Shown here piece after piece: positions 55,778-64,000 of a stretch of 64,000 nucleotides of DNA. The stretch comes from Notoacmeibacter marinus (lineage in GTDB: Bacteria > Pseudomonadota > Alphaproteobacteria > Rhizobiales > Rhizobiaceae): the NCBI RefSeq assembly GCF_002238045.1, contig NZ_NBYO01000003.1, positions 646,766 to 710,765 of the forward strand, given 5' to 3'. The position numbers and the translations under genes were made by a program. How positions within the stretch are numbered: position 1 is the stretch's first letter; every line of letters begins with the position of its first letter. The notes under the pieces are model-generated. The model did not search any database. It was given only the letters and a program-made list of their open reading frames with translations, and was not told the origin of the DNA.

Positions 55778-56203
55778 TCAGGCGGACTTGTCTTCATCGT
55801 CGCTGCCGATGGTAAAATCGGATTTCAGATGTTCGCCCTGAACAGGCTCTCCGAAATCCGACACCCGGCCGGTCGCACGCATAATATTCAAAATGCCGGC
55901 TGCAAAGCCCAGCATCAGAAACCCGATCATCCCGAATGGGCTGGTGCCGAACGCATAATCCAACGCCCAACCAAGCCCCGCGCCAACCAGAATGGCCGCC
56001 ACGAATTCACTCGACAGCCGCAGCGCCTCACCCATGCCGGATTTGCCGCGAATGTTGTCGCCGTCGACAGTGCCGTGCACCGTCTTGGCGTCGAGCTTTT
56101 CATTCAACCGGGCAAGGCGATCGTCAAGAGCCCCCTCCCCGGTTTTCGGTGTGTGCCTGTCTGGTGAAGCCGCCTTTCCAGCAGTCTCCTGCGGGTCCGA
56201 CAT
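55778..56203 (-). CDS. atpI: AtpI-like ATP synthase assembly protein
   Basis: The 141-residue product has a hydrophilic N-terminal half and two transmembrane helices ([39 protein letters not shown]). AtpI helps assemble the c-ring or moves magnesium. It is the first gene of the operon. ATG 56203 follows GGAG. The roughly 200 bp upstream to the SleB-like gene should hold the operon promoter. Confidence 0.9.
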   Translation of the reverse strand: MSDPQETAGKAASPDRHTPKTGEGALDDRLARLNEKLDAKTVHGTVDGDNIRGKSGMGEALRLSSEFVAAILVGAGLGWALDYAFGTSPFGMIGFLMLGFAAGILNIMRATGRVSDFGEPVQGEHLKSDFTIGSDDEDKSA

Positions 56204-56404
56204 GCCGTCTCCATGACAAGGGATGACCGGAGACTGCCTGCCCCCGATTTCGCGCGCACCATAGTTTCGGCGCACTACCCCGTCAAGACGGAGAAGGGCG
56301 GTGTGAACGAGGCGAATAAAGCCAAGAAAATGAATTAGTTGCGACCACCCGCCCAATGCGCCTTATCAATTGGTCGGGTGGGTCGTTCGGCGCGGTGGCA
56401 GCTT

Positions 56405-57553
56405 TCAGCCCCAGCCGCCATTCTTCGTGCGGTAGAAGATGTGGCGGCCGATCTTCTGCAGCCGATCCATGTGACGCGCCCAACGGGGCTTCACATAGGT
56501 GGCGTGATAATGTGTGGACGAGCCGACGCGGGGCAGCCAGATCTCGCCATAAGTCACCTTTCTGGCGACGTCTTTGGCCGTAGACCACGACTTGCTGCTT
56601 CGAACCTTGTCGCGTTTGCCGTCGCAAGCGAAGGAGAACTGGCAGCGATTGCGCCAGTTCTTGTTCTGATAGACCACACCGCAGATCGTATCGGGAAAGG
56701 TGGGGTTCCTTACACGGTTCAGGATAACCTGCGCGACGGCCGCCTGGCCCTCCTGCGGTTCGCCACGCGCTTCGAAATAGATACCGATGGCAAGGCAGCG
56801 CTGCTGCGTCTTGTCGTAGGATGAATTCGGCAGGCGACGCGCCGCCCATTTGTGGTCCTTCTTGCCGAGTTCGGGAACGAACCCTCGTCCCGACTTGCCG
56901 AGAACGGCGTCGAAGGGCGACGCCTTGGCGGCGCTCGGTGCGAAGGCCATGGCTGCAACCGGCTCCATGCCAACGCCCTTCTGCGTAGCGGAGGCCAGCA
57001 TCGTCGTGGCCGTTTCCGCACCATTTGATTCGGTGGCCGGCGAGAACCGGAACGCCTCGGCCAATTGCATTGCCTCTTTTGCAGGCATCGGCTTTCTCAA
57101 AGCGACGTCCGCGCCACCGATAGCCGGGCGAAGCATCATGGATCGCTCGCCATAGAGCGAGCCGGCCTTGAACCGGTCCGGAAGGGAACGTGGCGCGACA
57201 CGAACAAGGCGGCCGCGCTTATCGGCACGGTTGATCCTGTCTTCATCTGGCGTGACAGCCATGGTTGCTTTCTTGGCGGGAAGCTCAATACGGGCCACGC
57301 CATCCTTCGAGGCGATCGACCCGGTCGTCAGGCCATCCTTGCCGGCAAAGGCATAGCTGGCGCGCATGACCGTGTCGGGCTGGCGCTTTTCCAGTGCGGC
57401 CGACCAGCGGTGTTGAGTCATGGACGCCATGATCGCTCGGGTGTCCTGAATGGCGATCTCGTCGCCCATGGCGAAGAAGATCACACCCGACATCAATCCC
57501 ATCAGACTTAACGAAAGGGGATGAAAGCGATGTCCGATGGTTCCATTCGACAC
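56405..57553 (-). CDS. SleB-like cell wall hydrolase
   Basis: The 382-residue product has one hydrophobic segment near the N-terminus (LSLMGLMSGVIFFAM), a long linker, and a C-terminal hydrolase_2 domain (about 255-380). That domain shows LAIGIYFEARGEPQEGQAAV, ILNRVRNPTFPDTICGVVY and STHYHATYVKPRWA. It would cut peptidoglycan as a lytic transglycosylase or amidase. The GTG at 57553 has GGGGA seven bases before it. Confidence 0.88.
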   Translation of the reverse strand: MSNGTIGHRFHPLSLSLMGLMSGVIFFAMGDEIAIQDTRAIMASMTQHRWSAALEKRQPDTVMRASYAFAGKDGLTTGSIASKDGVARIELPAKKATMAVTPDEDRINRADKRGRLVRVAPRSLPDRFKAGSLYGERSMMLRPAIGGADVALRKPMPAKEAMQLAEAFRFSPATESNGAETATTMLASATQKGVGMEPVAAMAFAPSAAKASPFDAVLGKSGRGFVPELGKKDHKWAARRLPNSSYDKTQQRCLAIGIYFEARGEPQEGQAAVAQVILNRVRNPTFPDTICGVVYQNKNWRNRCQFSFACDGKRDKVRSSKSWSTAKDVARKVTYGEIWLPRVGSSTHYHATYVKPRWARHMDRLQKIGRHIFYRTKNGGWG

Positions 57554-57633
57554 AGCACATTCCCCAAAACGCATTAGCAACTGGGGAAATGATGATCGAT
57601 TAACCTAAATCGGGAGTTAACGCGCCGTGCTTT

Positions 57634-59061
57634 TCAGCGCTTGCGGGCGCGATTGGCAAAAGGATTGTCGCTCGTGCGCAAATTGAGGCGAATCGGAACG
57701 CCCCCGATCCCGAAGGTCTCGCGCAGATTGTTGACAAGATAGCGCTGGTAGCTTTCCGGCAGCGCATCGGGCCGCGAAACGGACAGCACGAACCCAGGCG
57801 GGCGGGTTTTCGCCTGGGTGATGTAGCGTATCTTGAGGCGGCGCCCGGAAACCGCAGGCGGCGGATGGTGGGCAATGATGCCTTCCAGCCAACGGTTCAG
57901 CTTGCCGGTCGAGATGCGCATGTTCCAGATGCGATGGGTGTGGAAGATGGCATCGAAAAGCTTGTCCAAGCCGCGTTCGGTCTCGGCGCTGACCGGCACG
58001 GCGCGAATGCCGCGTAGTTGCGGCAGAAGGCGCTCGGTCTTCTCGCGCAACTCGGCGAGTTTTTCCTGCTTGTTCTTCACGAGGTCCCATTTGTTGAACG
58101 CGATCACCGGCGCGCGTCCCTCTCGCCCAATCAGATCCACAATGTGCAGATCCTGCTTTTCCAGCGCGATGGTAGCGTCCAGAACGATTACCACGACTTC
58201 GGCAAAGCGCATGGATCGAAGACCGTCAGAGACCGAGAGCTTCTCCAGCTTTTCCTGCACGCGGGCGCGCCTTCGCATTCCGGCCGTGTCATAGACGCGA
58301 AGGGTCCGCCCATTCACCTCGAATTCCACCGAGATCGAATCGCGGGTGATCCCCGCTTCCGGTCCGGTCAGGAGCCGCTCTTCGCCGAGCCAGGCATTGA
58401 TAAGCGTCGACTTTCCGGCATTGGGTCGCCCAACGACAGCCATGCGGATCGGCTTGGTATCGTCATAGGCCGGCTGCTCTTCCGCGTCGGGATCGTCGAT
58501 CGTCACCGAGAGATCTGGCACGTCACTGACCGCTTCGCGGGCATCGCGCTCGGCAAAGGCCACATCGTCGCCCAACGCCGCGATCATCGCCTCACGCAGG
58601 TCGGGCAGGCCGAGCCCATGCTCGGCAGAGATCGGCACCGGATCGCCGATGCCCAGTTCCCAGGCCTCCGTCATGCCCGCATCGGCCAGCCGCGATTCTG
58701 CCTTGTTCGCTACAAGGACGACCGGCTTTCCCGTCCGACGGGCCAGATTGGCGAAGCTGCGGTCGGTCGGCGTGACGCCCGCCTTGGCGTCATAGATAAA
58801 GAGAATAAGGTCCGCCTCGTCCATCGCAAGCTCGGTCTGCCCGCGCATCCGCCCCTCGAGCGAGGCTTCGGAGGCTTCTTCCAGACCGGCGGTGTCGATA
58901 ACGGAGAAATAAAGGTCGTAGAGCTTGGCGTCGTGCACACGCCGGTCGCGCGTGACGCCAGGCGTGTCGTCGACGAGCGCCAGCTTTTGACCGACCAGCC
59001 TGTTGAACAGGGTGGATTTGCCGACATTGGGCCGGCCGATAATGGCTGCAGTAAAACGCAT
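57634..59061 (-). CDS. der: Ribosome biogenesis GTPase Der (EngA)
   Basis: The 475-residue product has two tandem GTPase domains and a C-terminal KH-like domain. Domain 1 shows [33 protein letters not shown] and NKAES. Domain 2 shows [29 protein letters not shown] and FNKWDLVKN. It helps 50S subunit assembly and is essential in most bacteria. It starts 15 bp after the TPR protein gene, suggesting one transcript. Confidence 0.97.
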   Translation of the reverse strand: MRFTAAIIGRPNVGKSTLFNRLVGQKLALVDDTPGVTRDRRVHDAKLYDLYFSVIDTAGLEEASEASLEGRMRGQTELAMDEADLILFIYDAKAGVTPTDRSFANLARRTGKPVVLVANKAESRLADAGMTEAWELGIGDPVPISAEHGLGLPDLREAMIAALGDDVAFAERDAREAVSDVPDLSVTIDDPDAEEQPAYDDTKPIRMAVVGRPNAGKSTLINAWLGEERLLTGPEAGITRDSISVEFEVNGRTLRVYDTAGMRRRARVQEKLEKLSVSDGLRSMRFAEVVVIVLDATIALEKQDLHIVDLIGREGRAPVIAFNKWDLVKNKQEKLAELREKTERLLPQLRGIRAVPVSAETERGLDKLFDAIFHTHRIWNMRISTGKLNRWLEGIIAHHPPPAVSGRRLKIRYITQAKTRPPGFVLSVSRPDALPESYQRYLVNNLRETFGIGGVPIRLNLRTSDNPFANRARKR

Positions 59062-59076
59062 CTTGCGATCCTGTTC

Positions 59077-59967
59077 TCAGCCAGCGCCATCATTGGCAGG
59101 CGCGTTGGTCTCGGTCGGCTGCTCACCAGCCTCTTCGCCGGTTGCGGTATCTGGCTGCGACAAATCCGCCGGGCTTACCGCGCCATCCTCATCGGCGCGC
59201 GGTAGGTTAGCGCCGTCACTGCCGACTTCTTCCCGGCCCGAGGGCGCCGGAGCGGTTTCTTCTTCGGCTTTCTGTTCGCTCGAACCCGTTTCGGCGGGGC
59301 CGCCTTCCGCCGACGCGCCGGCAGCAAGAAGATCGCTCATCAGCGTGGCCCGGCGGCGCAGATTGGCCGGCGCACCGATATCGCTGACAAGCGCCTCGAA
59401 ATGCTCCTTGGCCTCGTCGTTCCGCCCGGTCTTCCATGCAGCAAGGCCGAGTGCCTCACGCGCGGAGAAGCGAAGGGCGTTGGTCTCGCTTGCCAATGGT
59501 TGGACACGCTGGGCGACCGCCTCGTAATCGTTCTGGTCGACCAGCAAGTAGCCCGCGCGAAGGGATGCGAAATCGCGAAGCGTCTGCGGCGCTTCGCCAT
59601 CGGCCGCGATCTGGTCGAACAGTTCGACCGCCTCGCTCGTGGAGCCCTCATCCGCAAGGAGCGCCGCGCGCTTGAACCGGGCGAGTTCTCCGTAATCCCC
59701 GGTGCCGTCGGCCTGTAGGGTTTCCAGTTCCACGAGCGCGGCGTCACGGTCGCCTTCATCGGCTTTTTCGATGGCGGCGAGAAAGCGGTCGCCGGAGGCA
59801 GCAGCCTGCTTTTCCTGATAATCGCGCCAGAAGACGATCGCGGCGGTTACGGACACTGCTAGCACCACCACGCCGATCAGAATTTTTCCGTAGCGATCCC
59901 AGAACGCCCGCGCCTTATCCTGGCGCAGTTCCTCGTTTACTTCGCGAATGAAGCTGTCATCGCTCAT
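59077..59967 (-). CDS. YfgM-like TPR membrane protein
   Basis: The 296-residue product has a cytoplasmic N-terminus (SFIREVNEELRQDKARAFWD), one transmembrane helix (about 28-48) and periplasmic TPR_21 repeats (about 50-210). A Glu/Pro/Thr-rich tail follows (about 215-296). In E. coli YfgM works with the PpiD chaperone at the translocon; the same is likely here. As in E. coli (yfgM-bamB-der), it stands beside der; bamB is missing. Confidence 0.88.
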   Translation of the reverse strand: MSDDSFIREVNEELRQDKARAFWDRYGKILIGVVVLAVSVTAAIVFWRDYQEKQAAASGDRFLAAIEKADEGDRDAALVELETLQADGTGDYGELARFKRAALLADEGSTSEAVELFDQIAADGEAPQTLRDFASLRAGYLLVDQNDYEAVAQRVQPLASETNALRFSAREALGLAAWKTGRNDEAKEHFEALVSDIGAPANLRRRATLMSDLLAAGASAEGGPAETGSSEQKAEEETAPAPSGREEVGSDGANLPRADEDGAVSPADLSQPDTATGEEAGEQPTETNAPANDGAG

Positions 59968-60083
59968 GATCGTCCTGCCTCAGTGACTCGCGCGCCGGCG
60001 CAATGCGACGCGTCTAGCCGGCGCTTCTACCGCAAATCGTCGGCGATGTAAGGGGGCGCGGAAAGTACCGGTTCGGAGACGGT

Positions 60084-60671
60084 TCAAACCGCGACTGGCG
60101 GAATACCGATCAACCATTCGTGCAGCCACAGCAGCATGACGACATAGAGGACGATTCCAACGATCAGTGCAGCGACATCCCATCCGATTGAGCCCGACGC
60201 AGGAATAGCCGCCCCGCCACCCGTACCGACGCGGCGTTTGACCGAGATGCGGTCGGCCACCGCCCATGCCAGGAAAGAGCCGAACAGGATAATCGAGGCC
60301 AGTTCGCCATTGGCCAGAAGATGGGCCAGCGCCCAGATCTTGATGGCGATCAGCATGGGGTGCTTGAACATTGGCTTCAGCCGTCCCGCCGGCAGCATGT
60401 AGATACCGAGCGCCATGAAGGAAAACAGCATCAGGCCCGTGGCGAGATGCCGCAAGGCCATGGGCGGATCCCAGATCGGGATCGGAGCGTCCTGCGCCAT
60501 GCCGTAACCCCAAACGATCAGGACGAACCCGATCAGGGAAACAATGGAATAGACACCCTTATAGGGCCCTTCGCCCATTTGCGCTTCACGCCGGGCGACT
60601 TTTGCCGGCGCGAAAATGCGCACGGAATGGATGCCCAGAAATACAATAAGCCCGAGGATCAGAACCAGCAT
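60084..60671 (-). CDS. NnrU family membrane protein
   Basis: The 195-residue product has five to six helices and the family blocks LILGLIVFLGIHSVRIF, YKGVYSIVSLIGFVLIVWGY and MFKHPMLIAIKIWALAHLLA. NnrU-family proteins were linked to nitrite/nitric oxide reduction and to isoprenoid/carotenoid enzymes such as Z-ISO; here no denitrification genes are near, so the role is open. Confidence 0.9.
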   Translation of the reverse strand: MLVLILGLIVFLGIHSVRIFAPAKVARREAQMGEGPYKGVYSIVSLIGFVLIVWGYGMAQDAPIPIWDPPMALRHLATGLMLFSFMALGIYMLPAGRLKPMFKHPMLIAIKIWALAHLLANGELASIILFGSFLAWAVADRISVKRRVGTGGGAAIPASGSIGWDVAALIVGIVLYVVMLLWLHEWLIGIPPVAV

Positions 60672-60781
60672 TTCAATTGCCCATATTCGACCGGAACAGG
60701 CAAAAGCCCGACCGGTCTTTCCAAGTATTCGACCGACGCGCGGCGATTGTCGTCCACGCGCCGGCCACGATATCTCGGCCG

Positions 60782-62422
60782 CTATTCGGCGGCGGTGCTG
60801 GCGATCACGCCAGTGCGCATCAGGCGGCGCTCGTTGCGAAGGCCCATATAAAGGCAGATCATCATGACGAGCAGCACTAACGCGAACGGAATGCCCGTAG
60901 CCACGGCCGCGGCCTGAAGTGCGACGAGACCGCCACCCAGCATCAGCACGATGGCGACAAGGCCCTCGAAGATCGCCCAGAAGATCCGCTGCGCGACCGG
61001 CGCGTCGATCTTTCCGCCCGCCGTGATCGTGTCGATCACCAGCGAGCCGGAATCCGACGAGGTCACGAAGAAGACGATGACCAGCACGATGCCGACAAAG
61101 GAAATCAGCCCGGTCAGCGGATAGGACTGCGCCATGACGAACAGCTTGAGGGGCTGCGCGGCATCGACGATCTCCTGCTTGCCATTGGCGACGACCTCAT
61201 AGATCGCCGAACCACCGAAGGTGCTCATCCACAGAATACAGACCGCCGTCGGAACCAGAATCACGCAGGTGACGAACTCACGGACTGTGCGGCCACGCGA
61301 TACACGGGCGATGAACATGCCCACAAAGGGCGACCAGCTGATCCACCAGGCCCAGTAGAAGGCGGTCCAGCCCTGCATGAAGTTCGTGTCTTCACGGCCG
61401 AACGGGTTCGAAAGCGGCACCAGCTGCGTCAGATAGGAAACGCTGTTGGTGAAGAACCCCTTGGCGATCACGAGCGTCGGTCCGACAAGAAGGATGAACA
61501 GGAACAGAAGGGCGGCAAGGACCATATTGATCTCCGACAGCCGCTTCACGCCGCCATCCAGCCCGGCAATGACCGAAACCAGCGCCACCCCGGTGATCGC
61601 GACGATCAGAAGCGAACGCGCGGTCTCGCTGGTCGGAATGTCGTCATAGAGGAAATTGATACCGGCGATCGCCTGCTCCGCGCCGAAACCGAGCGAAGTC
61701 GCAAGGCCGAACAATGTAGCGAAGACGGCAACCGTATCGATAATATGGCCCGGCCAACCCCAGACCTTCTCACCCAGAAGCGGATAGAATGCCGAGCGAA
61801 GGGTCAACGGCAGTCCGCGATTGAAGGTGAAGAAAGCCAGCGCCAGACCGACCACCGCATAGATGGACCAGGGATGCAGACCCCAATGGAAGATCGTCGC
61901 CGCCATGGCCAGATCTTTCGCCGCTGCCGGATCGTTGGCGGCGCCGCCGAGCGGCGCCCAATCGGTTCTCAGACCACCTTCGAGAGACGTACCGCCGACC
62001 GCGCTGGCATAGTGGCTAAGCGGCTCCGACACGCCGAAAAACATGAGGCCAATGCCCATGCCGGCGGCAAACAGCATGGCAAACCAGCCGAGGTAGCCGT
62101 AATCGGGGCGCGCATCGACGCCGCCAAGACGCACATTGCCGAGCGGAGTGACGATGAGAGCCAAGCTGAACAGGACGAAGAGATTGCCGGCCATCAGAAG
62201 CGGCCAGTCGAACAGTTCCGTCAGCGTGGGACGAAGCCAGGTGAAAAAGCTTTCAGCGGCATCGTGAAAGATCAGGGAAAACAGCACGAAGGCAATAATG
62301 ATCAGCGCAGAAACGAAGAAAACCGGATTGTGAACATCCAGCCCCATAACTTCGACATTGTGATCGCCCGGCTCATGGTCGGAGACTTTGATTGTGGCGG
62401 TCTCCTCCGTAATTTCGCTCAT
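60782..62422 (-). CDS. BCCT family betaine/choline/carnitine transporter
   Basis: The 546-residue product has about 12 helices and the family signatures GIGLMFFGVSEPLSHYAS, FHWGLHPWSIYAVVGLALAFF-like core (FHWGLHPWSIYA), WWISWSPFVGMFIARVSRGR and SSDSGSLVIDTITAGG. The aromatic betaine-binding region is in place. It probably takes up glycine betaine or choline, driven by sodium or protons. ATG 62422 has AGGGGA at seven bases. The 110 bp after it, to NnrU, hold no gene. Confidence 0.95.
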   Translation of the reverse strand: MSEITEETATIKVSDHEPGDHNVEVMGLDVHNPVFFVSALIIIAFVLFSLIFHDAAESFFTWLRPTLTELFDWPLLMAGNLFVLFSLALIVTPLGNVRLGGVDARPDYGYLGWFAMLFAAGMGIGLMFFGVSEPLSHYASAVGGTSLEGGLRTDWAPLGGAANDPAAAKDLAMAATIFHWGLHPWSIYAVVGLALAFFTFNRGLPLTLRSAFYPLLGEKVWGWPGHIIDTVAVFATLFGLATSLGFGAEQAIAGINFLYDDIPTSETARSLLIVAITGVALVSVIAGLDGGVKRLSEINMVLAALLFLFILLVGPTLVIAKGFFTNSVSYLTQLVPLSNPFGREDTNFMQGWTAFYWAWWISWSPFVGMFIARVSRGRTVREFVTCVILVPTAVCILWMSTFGGSAIYEVVANGKQEIVDAAQPLKLFVMAQSYPLTGLISFVGIVLVIVFFVTSSDSGSLVIDTITAGGKIDAPVAQRIFWAIFEGLVAIVLMLGGGLVALQAAAVATGIPFALVLLVMMICLYMGLRNERRLMRTGVIASTAAE

Positions 62423-62734
62423 AGCATATCCCCTGTATGTTGTCGTTTCAGTCAGTGGTCGCTTGGGGCCCCTCGACGAAAGTGCGACAATGCGCCGATC
62501 CGCCTCAGAGTCAAACAGTTGCGAAGGACAGTTATCGCCGGACCGGCTTCCCGGCATGACGGAGCGGGCTCCATCGGGTCGGCTGTCTTTTCCGAACGCC
62601 TCCGCAAATCCCTTGCAGAAAGCGGTGTGGCGTCTCTTCCGACAATATCGTCCCGGCCGCCAAGACGACCGTCGCTCGCGGTCACGGCTTGTGGATAGGC
62701 CCTTGCTGTCGTCAAGCCAAGGCCATCGGCCAGT
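62423..62734. other. Intergenic region between the BCCT transporter and the CoA-transferase gene
   Basis: This 312-bp stretch holds no convincing gene. It must contain the BCCT promoter (minus strand) and the end of the CoA-transferase transcript, but no clear terminator hairpin with T-run or strong promoter pair was seen. Frames within it look like chance. Confidence 0.5.
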
Positions 62735-63889
62735 CTATTTTCCGTTAAACCGCCACTCTCCCGCGCCCAAAACAGGCGCGGCGCGGGTGCTTTCCGTTCC
62801 GCTCCGTGAAAAGCGGATCGGCGTTCCCAATCCCGCCACACCCTGCGGTTCGATCTTGAGGCCCCGCGCCTCGATCTGCGGATCGGCCAATGCGTCCGCA
62901 ACGGAGTTGATCGGCCCGGCAGGAACGCCTGCCTTTTTCAGCCTGTCGATAAGGTCGTCACGTGAACACTGCTCGGTTCTCGCGGCGATGAGAGGGATAA
63001 GCGCTTCCCGGTTCTCGACCCGCGCCGGATTGGTGGCGTAAGCCGGATCGGACGCGATGTCGTCCAGCTGCAGGGCGCGGCACAATCCCGCGAATTGTCG
63101 GTCGTTGCCGCAGGCAATGATGATATGCCCATCGGACGCCGGGAAGAGCTGATACGGCACGATGTTGGGATGGGCGTTGCCGAGACGGCGCGGGACCGCA
63201 CCGCCAAGCAGATAATTGGTCGCCTGATTGGCCAGGACGGCGACGCCGCAATCCAATAGAGACAGATCGATATGCTGGCCCTTGCCGGACCGGTCGCGTT
63301 CGGCCAGCGCCGCCTGAACCGCGATCACGCCATAGAGCCCGGTGAAAATATCGATCCAGGCGACGCCGACCTTTTGCGGCTCTCCGTCCGGCTCGCCCGT
63401 CAGATCCATGATGCCGGACATGCCCTGGATCAGGAAATCGTAGCCGGGTTGCGATGCGCGCGGCCCGTTCTGGCCGAAACCGGTGATGGACAGATAGACG
63501 AGGCGGGGGTTGAGGGCGGATAGGCTGTCATGGTCGAGCCCGTATTTGCGCAGGCCGCCGACCTTGAAGTTCTCGACCAGAACGTCGGCCTCGGCGATCA
63601 GCGCCTTCAGCCGCTCCAGATCGTCGGCATCGCCGAAATCGCAGATGACGGACGACTTGCCGCGATTGGCTGCCTGGAAATAGGTCGCCACGCGCTCGCT
63701 CGAGCCGTCATCGCGCCGGCGTTCGATGAAAGGCGGTCCCCATGAACGGGTGTCATCGCCGGCCGGCGATTCGACCTTGATCACTTCGGCGCCGAGATCG
63801 GCCAATGTCTGGCCGACCCAGGGCCCGGCAAGAATGCGCGCCAGTTCAACGACTTTCAGCCCTTCGAGGGGCGACCTGTCATCGCTCAT
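62735..63889 (-). CDS. CaiB/BaiF family CoA-transferase
   Basis: The 384-residue family III CoA-transferase begins LEGLKVVELARILAGPW and shows DTRSWGPPF, ENFKVGGLRKYGL and the catalytic aspartate in MDLTGEPDGEP. It moves CoA between acids. It starts three bases after the stop of an acyl-CoA dehydrogenase whose C-terminus looks like glutaryl-CoA dehydrogenase, so glutarate (or another dicarboxylate) CoA transfer is the likely use. Confidence 0.92.
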   Translation of the reverse strand: MSDDRSPLEGLKVVELARILAGPWVGQTLADLGAEVIKVESPAGDDTRSWGPPFIERRRDDGSSERVATYFQAANRGKSSVICDFGDADDLERLKALIAEADVLVENFKVGGLRKYGLDHDSLSALNPRLVYLSITGFGQNGPRASQPGYDFLIQGMSGIMDLTGEPDGEPQKVGVAWIDIFTGLYGVIAVQAALAERDRSGKGQHIDLSLLDCGVAVLANQATNYLLGGAVPRRLGNAHPNIVPYQLFPASDGHIIIACGNDRQFAGLCRALQLDDIASDPAYATNPARVENREALIPLIAARTEQCSRDDLIDRLKKAGVPAGPINSVADALADPQIEARGLKIEPQGVAGLGTPIRFSRSGTESTRAAPVLGAGEWRFNGK

Positions 63890-63892
63890 CGA

Positions 63893-64000
63893 TCAGAAAA
63901 ACGCCTGAATGTCGGTTTGTGCACGGCCGAGGATGAGGGCGTGGACGTCGTGCGTGCCCTCATAGGTGTTGACCGTCTCCAGATTCTGCGCGTGGCGCAT
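63893..64000 (-). CDS. Acyl-CoA dehydrogenase, probably glutaryl-CoA dehydrogenase (C-terminal 35 residues; rest off window)
   Basis: The window edge cuts this gene. The last 35 residues include [20 protein letters not shown] and [11 protein letters not shown]. The [14 protein letters not shown] end, with the catalytic glutamate in YEG, is typical of glutaryl-CoA dehydrogenase. It is upstream of and almost abuts the CoA-transferase gene. Confidence 0.82.
   Translation of the reverse strand: MRHAQNLETVNTYEGTHDVHALILGRAQTDIQAFF

Noticed and set aside
57600..57621. TTAAC repeats upstream of the SleB-like gene as a possible CtrA box
   Set aside because: The spacing is 13 bases instead of 7, so it does not match the CtrA consensus.

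Overview
The window is GC-rich chromosomal DNA of an alphaproteobacterium, most likely of the order Hyphomicrobiales (Rhizobiales). The evidence is gene content and order: a ctaC-ctaD-ctaB-coxF-ctaG-ctaE-surf1 cytochrome oxidase cluster followed by ispH-thrB-rnhA and a Prx5-type peroxiredoxin; an F0 operon atpI-atpB-atpE-b'-b with two b-type subunits and no F1 genes; split glyQ/glyS; decaprenyl/octaprenyl diphosphate synthase; invasion-associated locus B; an RT0821-type lipoprotein beside pdxH; and GTTC-N7-GTTC and TTAA-N7-TTAA motifs that match alphaproteobacterial LexA and CtrA sites. No rRNA, tRNA, CRISPR array, IS element or prophage was found. Most of the window is core genome.

Layout. 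1-4.9 kb: a c-di-GMP phosphodiesterase (5' end off the window), YqgE, a DsbD-alpha-like periplasmic protein and a peroxiredoxin. 4.9-13.8 kb (minus strand): cytochrome aa3 oxidase structural and assembly genes, read from ctaC towards rnhA. 14.1-17.7 kb (plus): IalB-like protein, TldD, a PfpI-type protein and a sirtuin with a one-base frameshift. 17.7-26.2 kb (minus): RNA methyltransferases, xseB, a histone-deacetylase-like amidohydrolase, aroC, a phosphatase, fabI and a DnaJ-like chaperone with a heat-shock-type promoter candidate. 26.3-38.5 kb: pdxH, a beta-oxidation pair, a GH25 lysozyme-like protein, purD, ubiA, a D-2-hydroxyacid dehydrogenase-like flavoprotein and a Sua5-type enzyme. 38.5-43.8 kb: the glycyl-tRNA synthetase locus, which is the accessory hot spot. 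44-53.4 kb: a TPR protein, ispB, an RNA/DNA methyltransferase, an S49 peptidase, ispE, moaB, a glycosyltransferase, a radical SAM protein with two LexA-type sites, and rnhB. 53.5-59.9 kb (minus): F0 genes, a SleB-like hydrolase, der and a TPR membrane protein. 60-64 kb: NnrU, a BCCT transporter, a CoA-transferase and the end of an acyl-CoA dehydrogenase.

The most unusual region is 38.9-41.8 kb. A family of roughly 115-121 bp multi-hairpin palindromic elements is inserted in frame twice inside glyS. A shorter, related half-element is inserted a third time. A further copy forms the 3' end and stop codon of a neighbouring DUF559 (Vsr-like) nuclease gene. The first ~50 bp of glyS is duplicated 120 bp upstream. 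The small hairpins show compensatory changes between copies, so the folded DNA or RNA structure appears to be maintained. All full copies are read in the same frame, giving an [13 protein letters not shown] peptide. This looks like a coding-sequence-tolerant palindromic element, with the DUF559 nuclease as a candidate partner; the partnership is a hypothesis.

Working together: the respiratory oxidase, the ATP synthase F0 part, and quinone and haem prenylation (ubiA, ispB, ctaB, ispH, ispE) account for much of the window's energy-metabolism content. Start sites were chosen from Shine-Dalgarno spacing, gene overlaps and remembered family N-termini. No database search was run.
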